In this document: piece by piece, positions 41,231 through 50,854 of the stretch | How the letters are laid out: every line of letters starts with the position of its first letter | Position numbering within the stretch: position 1 is the stretch's first letter | Assembly (NCBI GenBank): GCA_963579025.1 | Contig: CAUZFZ010000049.1 | Span: 1 to 57,949 of the forward strand | DNA from: CAUZFZ01 sp963579025 | GTDB taxonomy: Bacteria; Planctomycetota; Planctomycetia; Planctomycetales; Planctomycetaceae | Direction of reading: 5' to 3' | Length of the DNA: 57,949 nt | Made by a program: the position numbers and the translations under genes | Notes under the pieces: model-generated | Seen by the model: the letters and a program-made list of their open reading frames with translations, nothing else | What the model was told of the DNA's origin: nothing | Databases searched by the model: none

Positions 41231-42724
41231 ATGCGTATTGCCAGCGGCGGTGTACAGCATGAGACGAATACTTTTTCGTCGACGCCGACAACTTTTGCGG
41301 ACTTCGTACGCGACAGCAATTGTGGTCCCGATCTGGCCGGCGGAGAGACGATTTTCAATCGGTTCTCAGGAACCGGTTCTATTCACGGAGGGTACATCGC
41401 CGGCGCTCAGGCGATTGGCGTCGAGTTGATCCCGCTGCTTTCCGCGAAGGCCCAACCGTCCGGCAGGGTCGACCCGGGCGCATTCGACACGATACTGGGC
41501 TGGTTTCGGGAACGACTGCAGGTCGTGCTGCCGGTTGATGGCATTCTGCTTGATCTGCATGGCGCTATGGTCACGGAAGACCACGAAGACGCCGAAGGCG
41601 CCTTCACTGCCGCCGTTCGGGAACTTGTCGGTCCGGACATTCCGATCATTGTCACGCTCGACCTGCACGCGAACATCACCGCACGTCTCGCCGAACTGGC
41701 CGACGTGATCATTGGCTTCGACACCTACCCGCACGTCGACATGCAGGAACGTGGGAATGAAGCCATTCGGCTACTGGCGTCGATGATTCGTGGCGAAGTT
41801 CGACCGGTGCAGGAGTATCGGCAGTTGCCCCTGATGACGATGCCGCCGATGCAGTGCACTTTGCGTGAGCCGATGCAGTCGCTGATGCGGCGTGTTCACG
41901 ACATGGAGGCAGAACCGGGTGTCTTAACCGCGACGGTGTCGATGGGGTTTCCGTTTGCCGACATTCACGATGTCGGCGTGTCGGTACTGGTCACTGTGGA
42001 TGGTGACGCGGATCTCGCTAATGCGAAGGCGGATGAACTCGCGGGCTGGTTATGGGATTTGCGGGACGACCTGCAGCCGCAATTGACGTCGATTGAAGAC
42101 ACGATTCGATTCGCGAATGAGCATCCGGATGACGGACTAATCATCTTCGCTGATGGGTCTGACAACCCCGGGGGCGGTGCTCCCTGTGATGGGACAGTGG
42201 CCCTGCGAGCTCTGATCGATGCGGAATTCGGCGGGGCTGTTGTCGGCGTCATTTGCGATCCGGAGACCGCCGCGCAGGCCCACGCTGCCGGAGTGGGCCA
42301 GACGATTCGCGTCCGACTGGGGGCGAAGATTGATGACCAGCACGGGACTCCGGTTGAATGTGAGGCGTACGTCCGGGCTTTGTGTGACGGCAGTTTTACA
42401 TATCGCGGCCCGATGATGCGGGGCATCGCTGACAACCTCGGACCGACAGCCGCTCTGATTGCGGGCGGTGTCGAGGTCGTTGTTTCGACGCACCGACGAC
42501 AGCTACTGGACGCGGAGTTGTTGCGAATCGCTGGTATTGATCCCGCGTCGCGTCGTTTACTGGTCGCCAAGAGTGCGGTCCATTTTCGAGCTGATCTGGG
42601 ACCGATGGCAGCTCACATCTTCGACGCCGACACTCCGGGGATTCACCGGCCGGACTTTGCATGTTTCGATTACCGCAACGTCCGTCGCCCAATCTATCCA
42701 CTGGATACGGACTGCCGTCGTTGA
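41231..42724 (+). CDS. M81 family metallopeptidase (MlrC-type)
   Basis: A 497-residue protein. The start at 41231 gives the family's usual beginning MRIASGGVQHETNTFS; a start ten codons earlier (41201) lies in a palindrome. The metal-binding core is visible as DLHGAM (about residue 114), LDLHANI (about 141) and FDTYPHVDMQERG (about 160). The C-terminal MlrC domain is also present. MlrC of sphingomonads opens or degrades the linear microcystin intermediate, but most homologues in soil and marine bacteria act on unknown peptides or amides, so no microcystin role is claimed. It is cytoplasmic by sequence. Confidence 0.9.
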   Translation: MRIASGGVQHETNTFSSTPTTFADFVRDSNCGPDLAGGETIFNRFSGTGSIHGGYIAGAQAIGVELIPLLSAKAQPSGRVDPGAFDTILGWFRERLQVVLPVDGILLDLHGAMVTEDHEDAEGAFTAAVRELVGPDIPIIVTLDLHANITARLAELADVIIGFDTYPHVDMQERGNEAIRLLASMIRGEVRPVQEYRQLPLMTMPPMQCTLREPMQSLMRRVHDMEAEPGVLTATVSMGFPFADIHDVGVSVLVTVDGDADLANAKADELAGWLWDLRDDLQPQLTSIEDTIRFANEHPDDGLIIFADGSDNPGGGAPCDGTVALRALIDAEFGGAVVGVICDPETAAQAHAAGVGQTIRVRLGAKIDDQHGTPVECEAYVRALCDGSFTYRGPMMRGIADNLGPTAALIAGGVEVVVSTHRRQLLDAELLRIAGIDPASRRLLVAKSAVHFRADLGPMAAHIFDADTPGIHRPDFACFDYRNVRRPIYPLDTDCRR

Positions 42725-42919
42725 GGCACGACTGCTCAGAACGCCGCTGTAGTGGCACAGCGCAAAAGGGCAGGGCGACAGTCCGATTTGTGCCAGGTTA
42801 TGCCGGTTGTGTCGGTTGATCGGGCAGATTTGTCTCGTCGGGACACTCTGAGCTGTCTTGATCGGAAGGACCGCAGCGATCGCACTCACCGCTCCGATGC
42901 ATAGAAGCAGTACAGACAT

Positions 42920-43123
42920 GCTTTCTGTGTGGAGGGAAGCGGAGTGCAGTCCGGTGCCGACCAGACGCTGTTTGCGCGAGGTCTGCTGGACGATTCTCCC
43001 GCCGTCGCGCGACTGTGAGGGGGACGAACGCCGCATTCAGCCACTGGTTTCTGCTCAAACGCAGTGAATCGGGAAGGCGCGGTCAGTAGGTTGAACCTGA
43101 GCCAGGATACCTCGTCAGAAAGC
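42920..43123 (+). promoter_or_regulatory. Cobalamin riboswitch upstream of btuB-like receptor
   Basis: The conserved features occur in order: GGGAAGC near 42934, AGTGCAGTCCGG, CGACTGTGAGGGGGACGAA, CCACTG then CAGTGAATCGGGAAGGCG (43041-43079), and the B12 box GAGCCAGGATACCTCGTC (43099-43116). The closing P1 stem is exact: GCTTTCTG at 42920-42927 with CAGAAAGC at 43116-43123. The gene's ribosome site (AAGGAAG, 43145-43151) follows 22 bases later. GCTTC at 43134-43138 can pair with GAAGC at the ribosome site, so translation control is the likely output. Confidence 0.9.
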
Positions 43124-43158
43124 TCTTCGGACCGCTTCTCGCGAAAGGAAGCTTCCTA

Positions 43159-45189
43159 ATGAAGAGTTCTCTGCTGCGCCGTTGTGGCACGTTAGTCGGC
43201 CATGCGACTCGCGTTTCGCTGACGATGCTCACCGCTGCAGTCCTGCTGACTCCGGACACTGTGTCGGCCCAGCCACCGGATGCTACCGTCTTCGATGAAA
43301 CCGCAGACGCAACTCCCGGCATGGTTCGGATCGCGTCACTGCAGGACGAGACGCCGGATGTGCCCGAGACGCTTCCTGAAGTCACGGTGACCGCTCCGTT
43401 TCCGCGGCAGCCGCTGGATGATGACACCGTGTTGTCCGCGACGGCGACTCCCGTCAGCAGACCACAGGTCGGCAGTTCGGTAACGGTCATCACTGAAGAA
43501 GACATTCAGCGTCGAGGAGCGCGCACGCTGAACGAAATCCTGCGGACTGTGCCAGCTCTGGATATCACTTCGCGCGGCGGACCGGGCCAGCCCACGTCAA
43601 TCTTCACGCGAGGTACAAACAGTTCTCAGACAAAAGTCCTGCTGGACGGTATCCCGTTGAATGATCCGTCCGGTCCCAGCCGCGCCTTCGATCCGTCGAA
43701 TTTCCTGCTCGATAATGTGCAGCGGATCGAAGTGATCCGTGGACCGCAAAGTACTCTGTACGGGTCGGATGCAATTGGTGGCGCCATCAACATTGTGACT
43801 CGGCGAGGCAATGGTCCGGCGCAGATTCGCACGACGCAGGAAGGTGGCAGCTTCGGCACGTACACGCAAAGTACGACGCTCAGCGGCGGCAGTGAGCGAT
43901 TCTGGTATTCATTTTCCGGAGCCTGGTTCAAGAACGACGGCTTCTCGACATCGAGCTTCGGCACCGAAGACGACGGTTACGAGAACGGGACTCTGTCTGG
44001 CCGGATCGGGACGCTGCTCACCGATGATCTGGACGTCGACGTTTCGTGGCGCTACATCGACGCCGACGCTGACTTCGACGGGTTTCTGGCCGACGCTCCG
44101 CGGAACATCGACACTGAAGCTTTCTTCCTGCGCACCCAGACCACGTACACGCAATTGGACGGCCTGCTGGAACATCGGGCCGGGTACAGTCTGGCCAGCT
44201 ACAAGAAAGATGACCGGGCCGGTTTCCAGGCGTTCTTTGACGGCGAGTCGCACCAGTTCGATTACCGGGCCAGTCTGCGGACGTACGATGATGATTGCTT
44301 CAGTCACACACTGACCGGCGGCGTCGACCACCTGCGCGAGGATGTGCTGCAGGACACATCGAATGCCTTCATTTCGTTCGATCCGACGGCGGCCCAGTTC
44401 GCCACAGGCGTGTTTGCCGAGAACCAGTTTGAAGTGGCTGACCGCTGGTTCACGACGGCCGGGTATCGCTACAACGACTTCAGTCGCGCCGGACACGCCA
44501 GCACGTACCGCGTAACAAGTCGCCTGTTGATTCCGGAATCCGACACGGCATTGCACGGAGCGATCGGCACGAGTTTTCGGGCTCCGGCTCTGGCTGAGGT
44601 CGCCGCTGGCTTCGGCTTCAATACGGCACTACGTCCCGAGGAGAGCTTCGGCTGGGAAGCGGGAGCCGAACAGCAGTTGTTCGATGGCCGCGTCATCCTG
44701 GACGCAACTTACTTTCGTAACGACTTAACAAACCTGATCGACTTTCCGCCGGCAACAGGTTTCACCGCAGTAAACATCGCGAGTGCCCTGACAGCCGGAG
44801 TCGAGGCCTCGGCTCAGGTTGAGCTGGGTCCCGAGACATTCCTGCTGGCCTCGTACACCAACACGAAAACTCAAGACAACTCGACCGGAAATCAACTGCT
44901 GCGTCGGCCGCGCCACAAGGCGAACCTTTCACTCAGTCAGTTCCTGAGCGACCGACAGGCACAGGTCTCGCTCAATCTCAGATTCGTCGGCGACCGCGAC
45001 GACTTCGGTGTGACTCTGGACGAATACTTCCTGGTCAACGCGTCATTCTGGTACGAGCTTTCGGAGGACGTTCGGCTGTTCGGCCGTGTCGACAACATCA
45101 CCGACGAACAGTATGAAGATGTCTTCGGGTTCAGTTCAGCCGACATCTCTGCCTACGGCGGTGTCTCGATCACACTGGGTGGGGAATGA
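43159..45189 (+). CDS. btuB: TonB-dependent vitamin B12 receptor (BtuB-like)
   Basis: A 676-residue outer-membrane receptor with a signal peptide (about 1-38) and a TonB-box-like EVTVTA (about residue 75). The plug domain (about 95-220) has the classical SVTVITEEDIQRRGARTLNE and IRGPQSTLYGSDAIGGAINI motifs. The remaining 450 residues are amphipathic strands of a 22-strand barrel with late features PEESFGWEAGAEQQ and FGRVDNITDEQYED. The last residue is Glu rather than the common terminal Phe. It binds its ligand outside the cell and passes it to the periplasm with TonB energy. The upstream cobalamin riboswitch makes a corrinoid the likely ligand; no BtuCDF genes are in the window. Confidence 0.92.
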   Translation: MKSSLLRRCGTLVGHATRVSLTMLTAAVLLTPDTVSAQPPDATVFDETADATPGMVRIASLQDETPDVPETLPEVTVTAPFPRQPLDDDTVLSATATPVSRPQVGSSVTVITEEDIQRRGARTLNEILRTVPALDITSRGGPGQPTSIFTRGTNSSQTKVLLDGIPLNDPSGPSRAFDPSNFLLDNVQRIEVIRGPQSTLYGSDAIGGAINIVTRRGNGPAQIRTTQEGGSFGTYTQSTTLSGGSERFWYSFSGAWFKNDGFSTSSFGTEDDGYENGTLSGRIGTLLTDDLDVDVSWRYIDADADFDGFLADAPRNIDTEAFFLRTQTTYTQLDGLLEHRAGYSLASYKKDDRAGFQAFFDGESHQFDYRASLRTYDDDCFSHTLTGGVDHLREDVLQDTSNAFISFDPTAAQFATGVFAENQFEVADRWFTTAGYRYNDFSRAGHASTYRVTSRLLIPESDTALHGAIGTSFRAPALAEVAAGFGFNTALRPEESFGWEAGAEQQLFDGRVILDATYFRNDLTNLIDFPPATGFTAVNIASALTAGVEASAQVELGPETFLLASYTNTKTQDNSTGNQLLRRPRHKANLSLSQFLSDRQAQVSLNLRFVGDRDDFGVTLDEYFLVNASFWYELSEDVRLFGRVDNITDEQYEDVFGFSSADISAYGGVSITLGGE

Positions 45190-45350
45190 TGAATGCAAGT
45201 CGCCCTGAGAAAGTCGATTTGACAAACATCTGACAAAGCTTTGACGGTTCGCTGACCACTCAATTGCTGAATTCTGATCCAATGCGTCTCGTACTGGCCG
45301 CTGTTGGCCGTGCCGAGTGCAGCACTCTCTCAGGAATTCGGAGGTCTCTC

Positions 45351-46706
45351 ATGTGCACGATCAGAATTCGTCGGTTGATAGCGGCTGGACTCCTTTCGTG
45401 CGTGGCCCTGTCAGCGACCGCGGACGCCAGCCAGGTGGGACTGCAGGTTGCGATGTCCAATCCCGTGCTGAAGGCCGAGAAAAAGCAGACGACGTTTCTG
45501 AAGGTCGGTCTGACCGGATTCAAGATGGTCCGGCCGGGGCAGCGCCTGCCGGTCAATGTGGCGCTTGTTCTGGACAAGTCGGGCTCGATGAGCGGTACGA
45601 GGATCGAGGAAGCTCGCAAGGCGGCCATCGCGGCCATTCAGAATCTGAATGCCAACGACATCGTCTCAGTCATCACGTACGACTCGACCGTTCAGGTGCT
45701 GGTGCCCGCCACGAAGCTGACGGACAAGAAGATGGTCTGCGCACGCATTGCCTCCATCCAGGCCGGCGGCCGCACGGCGTTGTTTGCCGGAGTCAGCAAA
45801 GGAGCGGCCGAACTGCGTAAGTTCCTCAACCGAGACCTTGTCAATCGCATCATTCTGCTGTCAGACGGCAAGGCGAACGTCGGTCCGAGTTCGCCCAGTG
45901 AACTTGGCGCGTTCGGAAAGTCGCTCAGCAAAGAAGGTGTCACCGTTTCAACACTGGGGTTGGGACTCGACTACAACGAAGACCTGATGGTCCAGCTCGC
46001 CAGCCAGAGCGGCGGCAATCATGTCTTCATCGAAGACGCTCGCAACATCGCGGCAATCTTCAAGGAAGAGTTTGAGACGGTGCTGTCCGTCGTGGCCCAG
46101 GAAGTGGCGGTGAGCATTGAAGTGGGAGCGGGCATTCGTCCCGTGCGGGTCCTGGGTTGTCATGCCGAAATCAACGGGCAGAAGGTCCTGACGCAGATCG
46201 CTCAGATTTACAGTGAACAGGAAAAGTTCATCGTGCTCGAAGTCGAAATCCCGGCGTCGCCGGAGGGCAAACCTCGCAAGATTGCCGACGTGCAGATTTC
46301 GTACGGTAACGTGCTGACTCGGGCAACGGATCGACTGGCTGGCAGTGCCAGCGTCAACTTCAGCACGGATGCGAAGACTGTCAGTGAGAGCGTGAATCGC
46401 AAAGTTCTGGCGGCGGGCATTCTGCTGCTGGCCAATGAGCAGAACAAACTCGCGACCGTGTTGCGGGACAATGGTGACGTCAAGGGTGCCCGTCGGGTGC
46501 TGCTCGATAATGTCGACTATCTGAATTATTACGCGGACTCACTCAACTCGGACGAGCTGCAGTCACAAGGTGTTTTGAACGCGACGCAATCGCTGAGCCT
46601 TGACCCTCGCATGTGGGCTCTGACACGAAAGCAAATGCGTTTCGAGCAGTACAAGACGGACACACGCCAGGGACAATCGCAGCCCATTGAAAAACCAGGC
46701 AAGTAG
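45351..46706 (+). CDS. Secreted VWA-domain protein
   Basis: A 451-residue protein; the ATG at 45351 has GGAGG seven bases upstream and begins a signal peptide (about 1-26). A beta segment is followed by a von Willebrand A domain (about 60-245) with an intact metal-binding site: DKSGSMS (about 75-81), the second-motif Thr in GGRTALFAG (about 146), and LLSDGKANVG (about 170). The C-terminal half is beta-rich with a helical tail that keeps NLATVLRDN- and DYLNYYADS-type motifs. The family is found in bacterial proteins with surface or periplasmic binding roles, often as a Ca-activated-channel-like homologue; the partner is unknown. Confidence 0.87.
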   Translation: MCTIRIRRLIAAGLLSCVALSATADASQVGLQVAMSNPVLKAEKKQTTFLKVGLTGFKMVRPGQRLPVNVALVLDKSGSMSGTRIEEARKAAIAAIQNLNANDIVSVITYDSTVQVLVPATKLTDKKMVCARIASIQAGGRTALFAGVSKGAAELRKFLNRDLVNRIILLSDGKANVGPSSPSELGAFGKSLSKEGVTVSTLGLGLDYNEDLMVQLASQSGGNHVFIEDARNIAAIFKEEFETVLSVVAQEVAVSIEVGAGIRPVRVLGCHAEINGQKVLTQIAQIYSEQEKFIVLEVEIPASPEGKPRKIADVQISYGNVLTRATDRLAGSASVNFSTDAKTVSESVNRKVLAAGILLLANEQNKLATVLRDNGDVKGARRVLLDNVDYLNYYADSLNSDELQSQGVLNATQSLSLDPRMWALTRKQMRFEQYKTDTRQGQSQPIEKPGK

Positions 46707-46919
46707 GCGGGCTGATTGCAGCGGTGAATGTCAGGTGCTGCTGCCCGAGCAGTCGGTCCGTCACAAAGTGAACAGTCGTAATGGTCGGTCCTCGCGAATC
46801 CCTCCAACGCAACAATGGCTCGGTCCCGTCGAGACCACATGCCAGGCTGCATGCAGGTATTCTGCCTGATCGCTCCGCGGTTTCTGGAGCGTTACACCTG
46901 TGGACGCAGCCGATCCATC

Positions 46920-47732
46920 ATGACCGAAGCCGTCAACCGATCAGAAATTCGATTTTCACCGTGCGCGGGACAGTCACTTCCCGCGAGTGTCCTGCACGAT
47001 GAAAGCCAAAGTCCAATCCATGCGGAGGTCGTGGACATCTCGCCGTCGGGGGCGAAAATGGTGGTGTCGCTCCCATTAAAAACTGACGACCATGTGACGG
47101 TTCAGTTTTCGTTTGAGGATGCGGGTGTTGAACTACAGCGAACTGGCCGTATTTGCTGGGTGCGTCTGGCGCGGGACTTTCGCTGGCTTGCTGGTGTCGT
47201 GTTCGAAGAGGCAATTGGCGTCGAACAGCTTAAGAAGCTTGCCAGTGCCGGATACATCGAACAACGTAGCGCGCCTCGCACTGATGTGCAGATTCCCGGT
47301 ACTGCTCGTCGCGAGACGCTGATCGATAACATACGTGTGGCAATCACAAACCTGTCCGCGACTGGATTTCGCCTGTCGTCGCCAAAGCAGATGGAACCGG
47401 GCGAACGCGTACTTGTCGGTACCGAGTCCACCGACGGTGATGTTGAGTTCCCGGCACACGTCCGCTGGAGCGGCCCGCGAGAGGACCGTTTCGCGGTTGG
47501 ATGCGAATTCATCAACAGGGATTCGTTCCGACACCTGAGCCACCACATCCCGGAGGACGTGCCCAATTCGTGCACAGAAGCGTTGCTTCCAGGACGTTGC
47601 AGTTGGGTTCTCGGAGCGGTGTTGACGTTTGCAGTCGCAGCCTGGCAGTGTCGTGTTGAATTGCCGCAGGTGGTCGACCACGCCGAGAGAGCGTGGCAGA
47701 CGTGCAGCAGCACGGTTCAGTCTCTGATTTGA
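46920..47732 (+). CDS. Double-PilZ domain membrane protein
   Basis: A 270-residue protein with two PilZ domains. The first has RSEIR (RxxxR, about residues 7-11) and DISPSGAKM (DxSxxG, about 39-47). The second has RSAPR (about 117-121) and NLSATGFRL (NxSxxG, about 146-154). Both signatures are those used to bind cyclic di-GMP. A single transmembrane helix near the C-terminus (WVLGAVLTFAVAAW, about 228-241) would anchor the protein with both domains in the cytoplasm. It is likely a c-di-GMP receptor, but the controlled process (cell surface, motility, stalk) is not shown. The ribosome site is weak, and the start was chosen because the PilZ motif begins right after it. Confidence 0.88.
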   Translation: MTEAVNRSEIRFSPCAGQSLPASVLHDESQSPIHAEVVDISPSGAKMVVSLPLKTDDHVTVQFSFEDAGVELQRTGRICWVRLARDFRWLAGVVFEEAIGVEQLKKLASAGYIEQRSAPRTDVQIPGTARRETLIDNIRVAITNLSATGFRLSSPKQMEPGERVLVGTESTDGDVEFPAHVRWSGPREDRFAVGCEFINRDSFRHLSHHIPEDVPNSCTEALLPGRCSWVLGAVLTFAVAAWQCRVELPQVVDHAERAWQTCSSTVQSLI

Positions 47733-47946
47733 GACCGTGAGGTAACGCGGCCTCAAGAGTGTGCCGGACTGTTCGACTCACAGTCAGAGACTCGACCATC
47801 CGTTTTGCTTGCGAGCGTCTGACCGCTCTGACGCTCAACGTGCGAAGCAGGAGCCGGTCCGTCGGATGATTACGACGCGCTGGCGTCAGTCGATACAACT
47901 CAATCATCGGACGAACAGACTCCGCACTGATTGAGTGGCATCTCCT

Positions 47947-49326
47947 ATGACTCATCCTCTGACCAGCGACGCGATCGACATCTGGAAGTCCGCCGTGCAT
48001 GCGGTGGATTCGAAGCTTCTCGTGCAGCAGCAAATTACTCGGGACGCGGACCGCCTGATAATCGCCGGTCGTGAGTTTTCACTAAGTTCGCTCGGTCGGA
48101 TCGTTGTCGTGGGCACAGGCAAAGCTGGAGCCGGGATGGCGGCTGGCGTTGAAGCTGCCATTGGTGACGACGCGCTCGAGCGACTGGAAGGCTGGGTAAA
48201 TGTCCCGGCCGACTGCGTACGGAAACTGCAGCGGATTCATCTGCACGCCGCCCGACCTGCCGGAGTGAATGAACCGACCGCCGAAGGTGTCGCAGGTGCC
48301 CGAAAGATCCTGCAGCTTGTTGCCGGGCAGCAGGACAACGATGTGTGTCTGGTGCTGATCTCGGGTGGTGGCAGTGCCTTGCTCCCCGCTCCAGTCGACG
48401 GCGTGTCACTCGAAGACAAGCAGGCTGTGACACGGCTGCTCATGCACGGCGGTGCGACCATCAACGAACTGAATTGTGTGCGCAAGCAGCTCTCGCAGAT
48501 CAAAGGCGGTGGACTTGCCCGAGCTGCAAGGCGGGGAACGGTGATCTCGCTGATCATCTCGGACGTGATTGGCGATCCGCTCGACGTGATCGCGTCCGGG
48601 CCGACCGTGGACGATTCATCGACTCCCGCGCAGGCCCTCGCCGTTCTGGAACGCATCGTCGGAGATCAGTCGCGTATCCCGATTGCCGTTCGGAATTATC
48701 TGACAGAGTCAGATCAGGCGATGGAAGTAGACACGCCGATTGACGCAGAACGCGTCGTCAATTGCGTGATCGGGAAAAACGCACTCGCGATTGCAGCCGC
48801 GGAATCCCGCGCACGCGAGCTCGGTTATGTCATAAGTAATTCTGGTTGCGGGATGGCTGGCGTGGCAGCAGAACTTGGTCGCGATCTGGCTAAGCAGTGC
48901 ATCAGCATTCGCGAGCAAAGAGGTGCGGATGCCACACCAATCTGCATCCTCAGCGGGGGTGAGCCGATCGTGCATCTGGCGGAAACCGATCAGCCACGAA
49001 AGGGCGGTCGAAACCAGGAACTCGTGCTGGCGGCCATCGAGCGACTGGGCACGGACGATGGTCGCGACATCGTCATTGTGTCTGGTGGGACGGATGGCGA
49101 AGACGGTCCCACTGACGCCGCCGGTGCATGGCTCGACTCGGATGTTCTGCACACCATGCGAGAGCGTCGGCTTGAACCGGCCGAGTTTCTCGCCATCAAC
49201 AACTCCTACGCATTCTTTGAACGGGCAGGCGGACTGCTGAAAACCGGACCAACACACACAAATGTGATGGATGTTCGAGTTGCCCTCGTGGGTGGCCATA
49301 CAAAACGTTCGGCCGAAGCGGAGTGA
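47947..49326 (+). CDS. Glycerate 2-kinase (type II, DUF4147/MOFRL)
   Basis: A 459-residue protein of the GckA/TtuD family. The N-terminal DUF4147 domain is seen in VVVGTGKAGAGMAAGVE (about 54-70), VLISGGGSALL (about 137-147) and NCVRKQLSQIKGGGLA (about 178-193); the C-terminal MOFRL domain in GGRNQELVLAAIE (about 355-367) and SGGTDGEDGPTDAAGA (about 380-395), which form the catalytic cleft. The family phosphorylates D-glycerate at the 2-position with ATP, feeding 2-phosphoglycerate into glycolysis. The start is taken at 47947; GTG at 47935 is an alternative. It could serve breakdown of glyoxylate- or hydroxypyruvate-derived carbon. Confidence 0.93.
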   Translation: MTHPLTSDAIDIWKSAVHAVDSKLLVQQQITRDADRLIIAGREFSLSSLGRIVVVGTGKAGAGMAAGVEAAIGDDALERLEGWVNVPADCVRKLQRIHLHAARPAGVNEPTAEGVAGARKILQLVAGQQDNDVCLVLISGGGSALLPAPVDGVSLEDKQAVTRLLMHGGATINELNCVRKQLSQIKGGGLARAARRGTVISLIISDVIGDPLDVIASGPTVDDSSTPAQALAVLERIVGDQSRIPIAVRNYLTESDQAMEVDTPIDAERVVNCVIGKNALAIAAAESRARELGYVISNSGCGMAGVAAELGRDLAKQCISIREQRGADATPICILSGGEPIVHLAETDQPRKGGRNQELVLAAIERLGTDDGRDIVIVSGGTDGEDGPTDAAGAWLDSDVLHTMRERRLEPAEFLAINNSYAFFERAGGLLKTGPTHTNVMDVRVALVGGHTKRSAEAE

Positions 49327-49458
49327 TGCCCGGTTCACATCGGGAACTGTGACAATCAAAGAAAATCGCGATCAATGCGACGGTCTCGCTGCCGCGACAG
49401 GCGACCGTTCATCACAATGGCGCCGACCGACCGCCGACTCTGGAGCGAAGGAGAAACC

Positions 49459-50718
49459 ATGTCACGACTGCTACCTGCCATCGTCATTGTGATCACTACG
49501 GCCCAGGCCTTCGCCGCAGAGATTCCAGAACGCTACTGGCCGCGCTGGCGCGGCCCCGCGGACATCGGCAGTGCGGCACTCGCGGATTGTCCCGTGACTT
49601 GGAACAAGGACGAAGGACTGCTCTGGAAAGTCGAACTACCGGGTATTGGCTGTTCAACGCCGGTCGTGTGGGACAATCACATTCTCTTGACCAGCGCGGC
49701 TAACGGACTGGACTCGGTCGTCGCTTACGACTGGAAAGGCGGGCAACTCTGGAAGACACCCGTGGGGCAGGAGATTCCGGGTAAGCACCGCAACGGTTCG
49801 GGCAGCAACCCGTCCGTGGTGACGGATGGCGAGCGAGTGTTTGCTTACTTCAAGAGCGGGAATCTGGCCGGCCTCGATTTAAGTGGGCAAGTGCTCTGGC
49901 AGACGAACCTGCAGGAGCGGTTTGGCAAGGTCAAGCTGTACTGGGACCTCGGAACGTCCCCGACGCTGACCACTCGCGATGTCGTCGTCGCGGTCATGCA
50001 CGGCGGTGAATCATTTCTTGCCGCCTTCGATCAACGGACGGGTGAGCTGACCTGGAAAGTGCCGCGGAACTACAAAGTACCGACCGAGTGTGACCACAGT
50101 TACGCGACACCGATCGTCGTCGACCAGGATGGAAAGGAGACGATTCTTGTCTGGGGTGCCGAGCATCTGACTGCGCACAGCGCAACCGACGGAAAAGAAC
50201 TGTGGTCCTGCGCGGGATTCAATCCGGAAGAGAAACGCAACTGGGTCCAGGTGGCGTCATTCGTCGTGGAAGGCGATATCGCCGTCATTCCGTACGGTCG
50301 CGGCAGTCGACTGGCGGGAATCCGCTTGAGCGGCAAAGGTGACGTGTCCGCAACCAACCGATTGTGGACGCGAGAGAATGTCGGTTCCTTTGTGCCGTCG
50401 CCCAGCATTGCCGACGGGAAGGTTTTCGTCGTGCGCGATGGCGGCGACGTCGTTTGCGTTAATGCGAAGACCGGTGAAACCGTGTGGCAGGATCGATTCC
50501 CGAAGAACCGGGCCAAGTTCTATGCCTCGCCAACGCTGGCGGGCGACCGGCTGTACGCACCTCGTGAGGACGGCGTTGTCCTCGTCGCGAGTGTCAAAGA
50601 CGGGTTCAAACTGCTCTCCGAAAACGACATGGGCGAACGCCTCATCGCGTCGCCAGTTCCGATCGGTAACCGGCTGCTCATTCGCGGCGAAGAGCATCTG
50701 TTTTGCGTCGGCAAGTAG
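49459..50718 (+). CDS. PQQ-like beta-propeller protein, secreted
   Basis: A 419-residue protein with a signal peptide (about 1-21) and AAGGAG six bases before the ATG at 49459. The mature part starts RYWPRWRGPADIG, a pattern common to planctomycete outer-wall PQQ-binding-like proteins, and continues as repeated blade motifs, for example SVVAYDWKGGQLWK, LAAFDQRTGELTWK and VVCVNAKTGETVWQ. About seven blades are expected. The catalytic residues of quinoprotein dehydrogenases are not identifiable, so it is probably a binding or scaffold protein in the periplasm. A 104-bp repeat lies 13 bases after the stop. Confidence 0.88.
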   Translation: MSRLLPAIVIVITTAQAFAAEIPERYWPRWRGPADIGSAALADCPVTWNKDEGLLWKVELPGIGCSTPVVWDNHILLTSAANGLDSVVAYDWKGGQLWKTPVGQEIPGKHRNGSGSNPSVVTDGERVFAYFKSGNLAGLDLSGQVLWQTNLQERFGKVKLYWDLGTSPTLTTRDVVVAVMHGGESFLAAFDQRTGELTWKVPRNYKVPTECDHSYATPIVVDQDGKETILVWGAEHLTAHSATDGKELWSCAGFNPEEKRNWVQVASFVVEGDIAVIPYGRGSRLAGIRLSGKGDVSATNRLWTRENVGSFVPSPSIADGKVFVVRDGGDVVCVNAKTGETVWQDRFPKNRAKFYASPTLAGDRLYAPREDGVVLVASVKDGFKLLSENDMGERLIASPVPIGNRLLIRGEEHLFCVGK

Positions 50719-50731
50719 CACAGTTGGGGTG

Positions 50732-50835
50732 TTAGGATCGTTCGATCATTTAGTGTCGCCTTTCGCTCCGCGAAAGTGCGTTCTTTCGCGGAGCGAAAGA
50801 CGACAATATGACACTTAATTCAAGGACGATCCTTA
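50732..50835 (-). repeat. 104-bp MITE-like palindromic element, copy 2
   Basis: Opposite-orientation copy of 6550-6653, same length with one difference by eye. It lies 13 bases after the PQQ-like gene and in the convergent gap, so its central hairpin may also stop transcription. Confidence 0.9.
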
Positions 50836-50854
50836 GCAGGCTGTTGAACGAGGA

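Noticed and set aside
42557..43058. Minus-strand open frames over the riboswitch
   Set aside because: They run antisense to the peptidase end and the structured leader and have no ribosome site.
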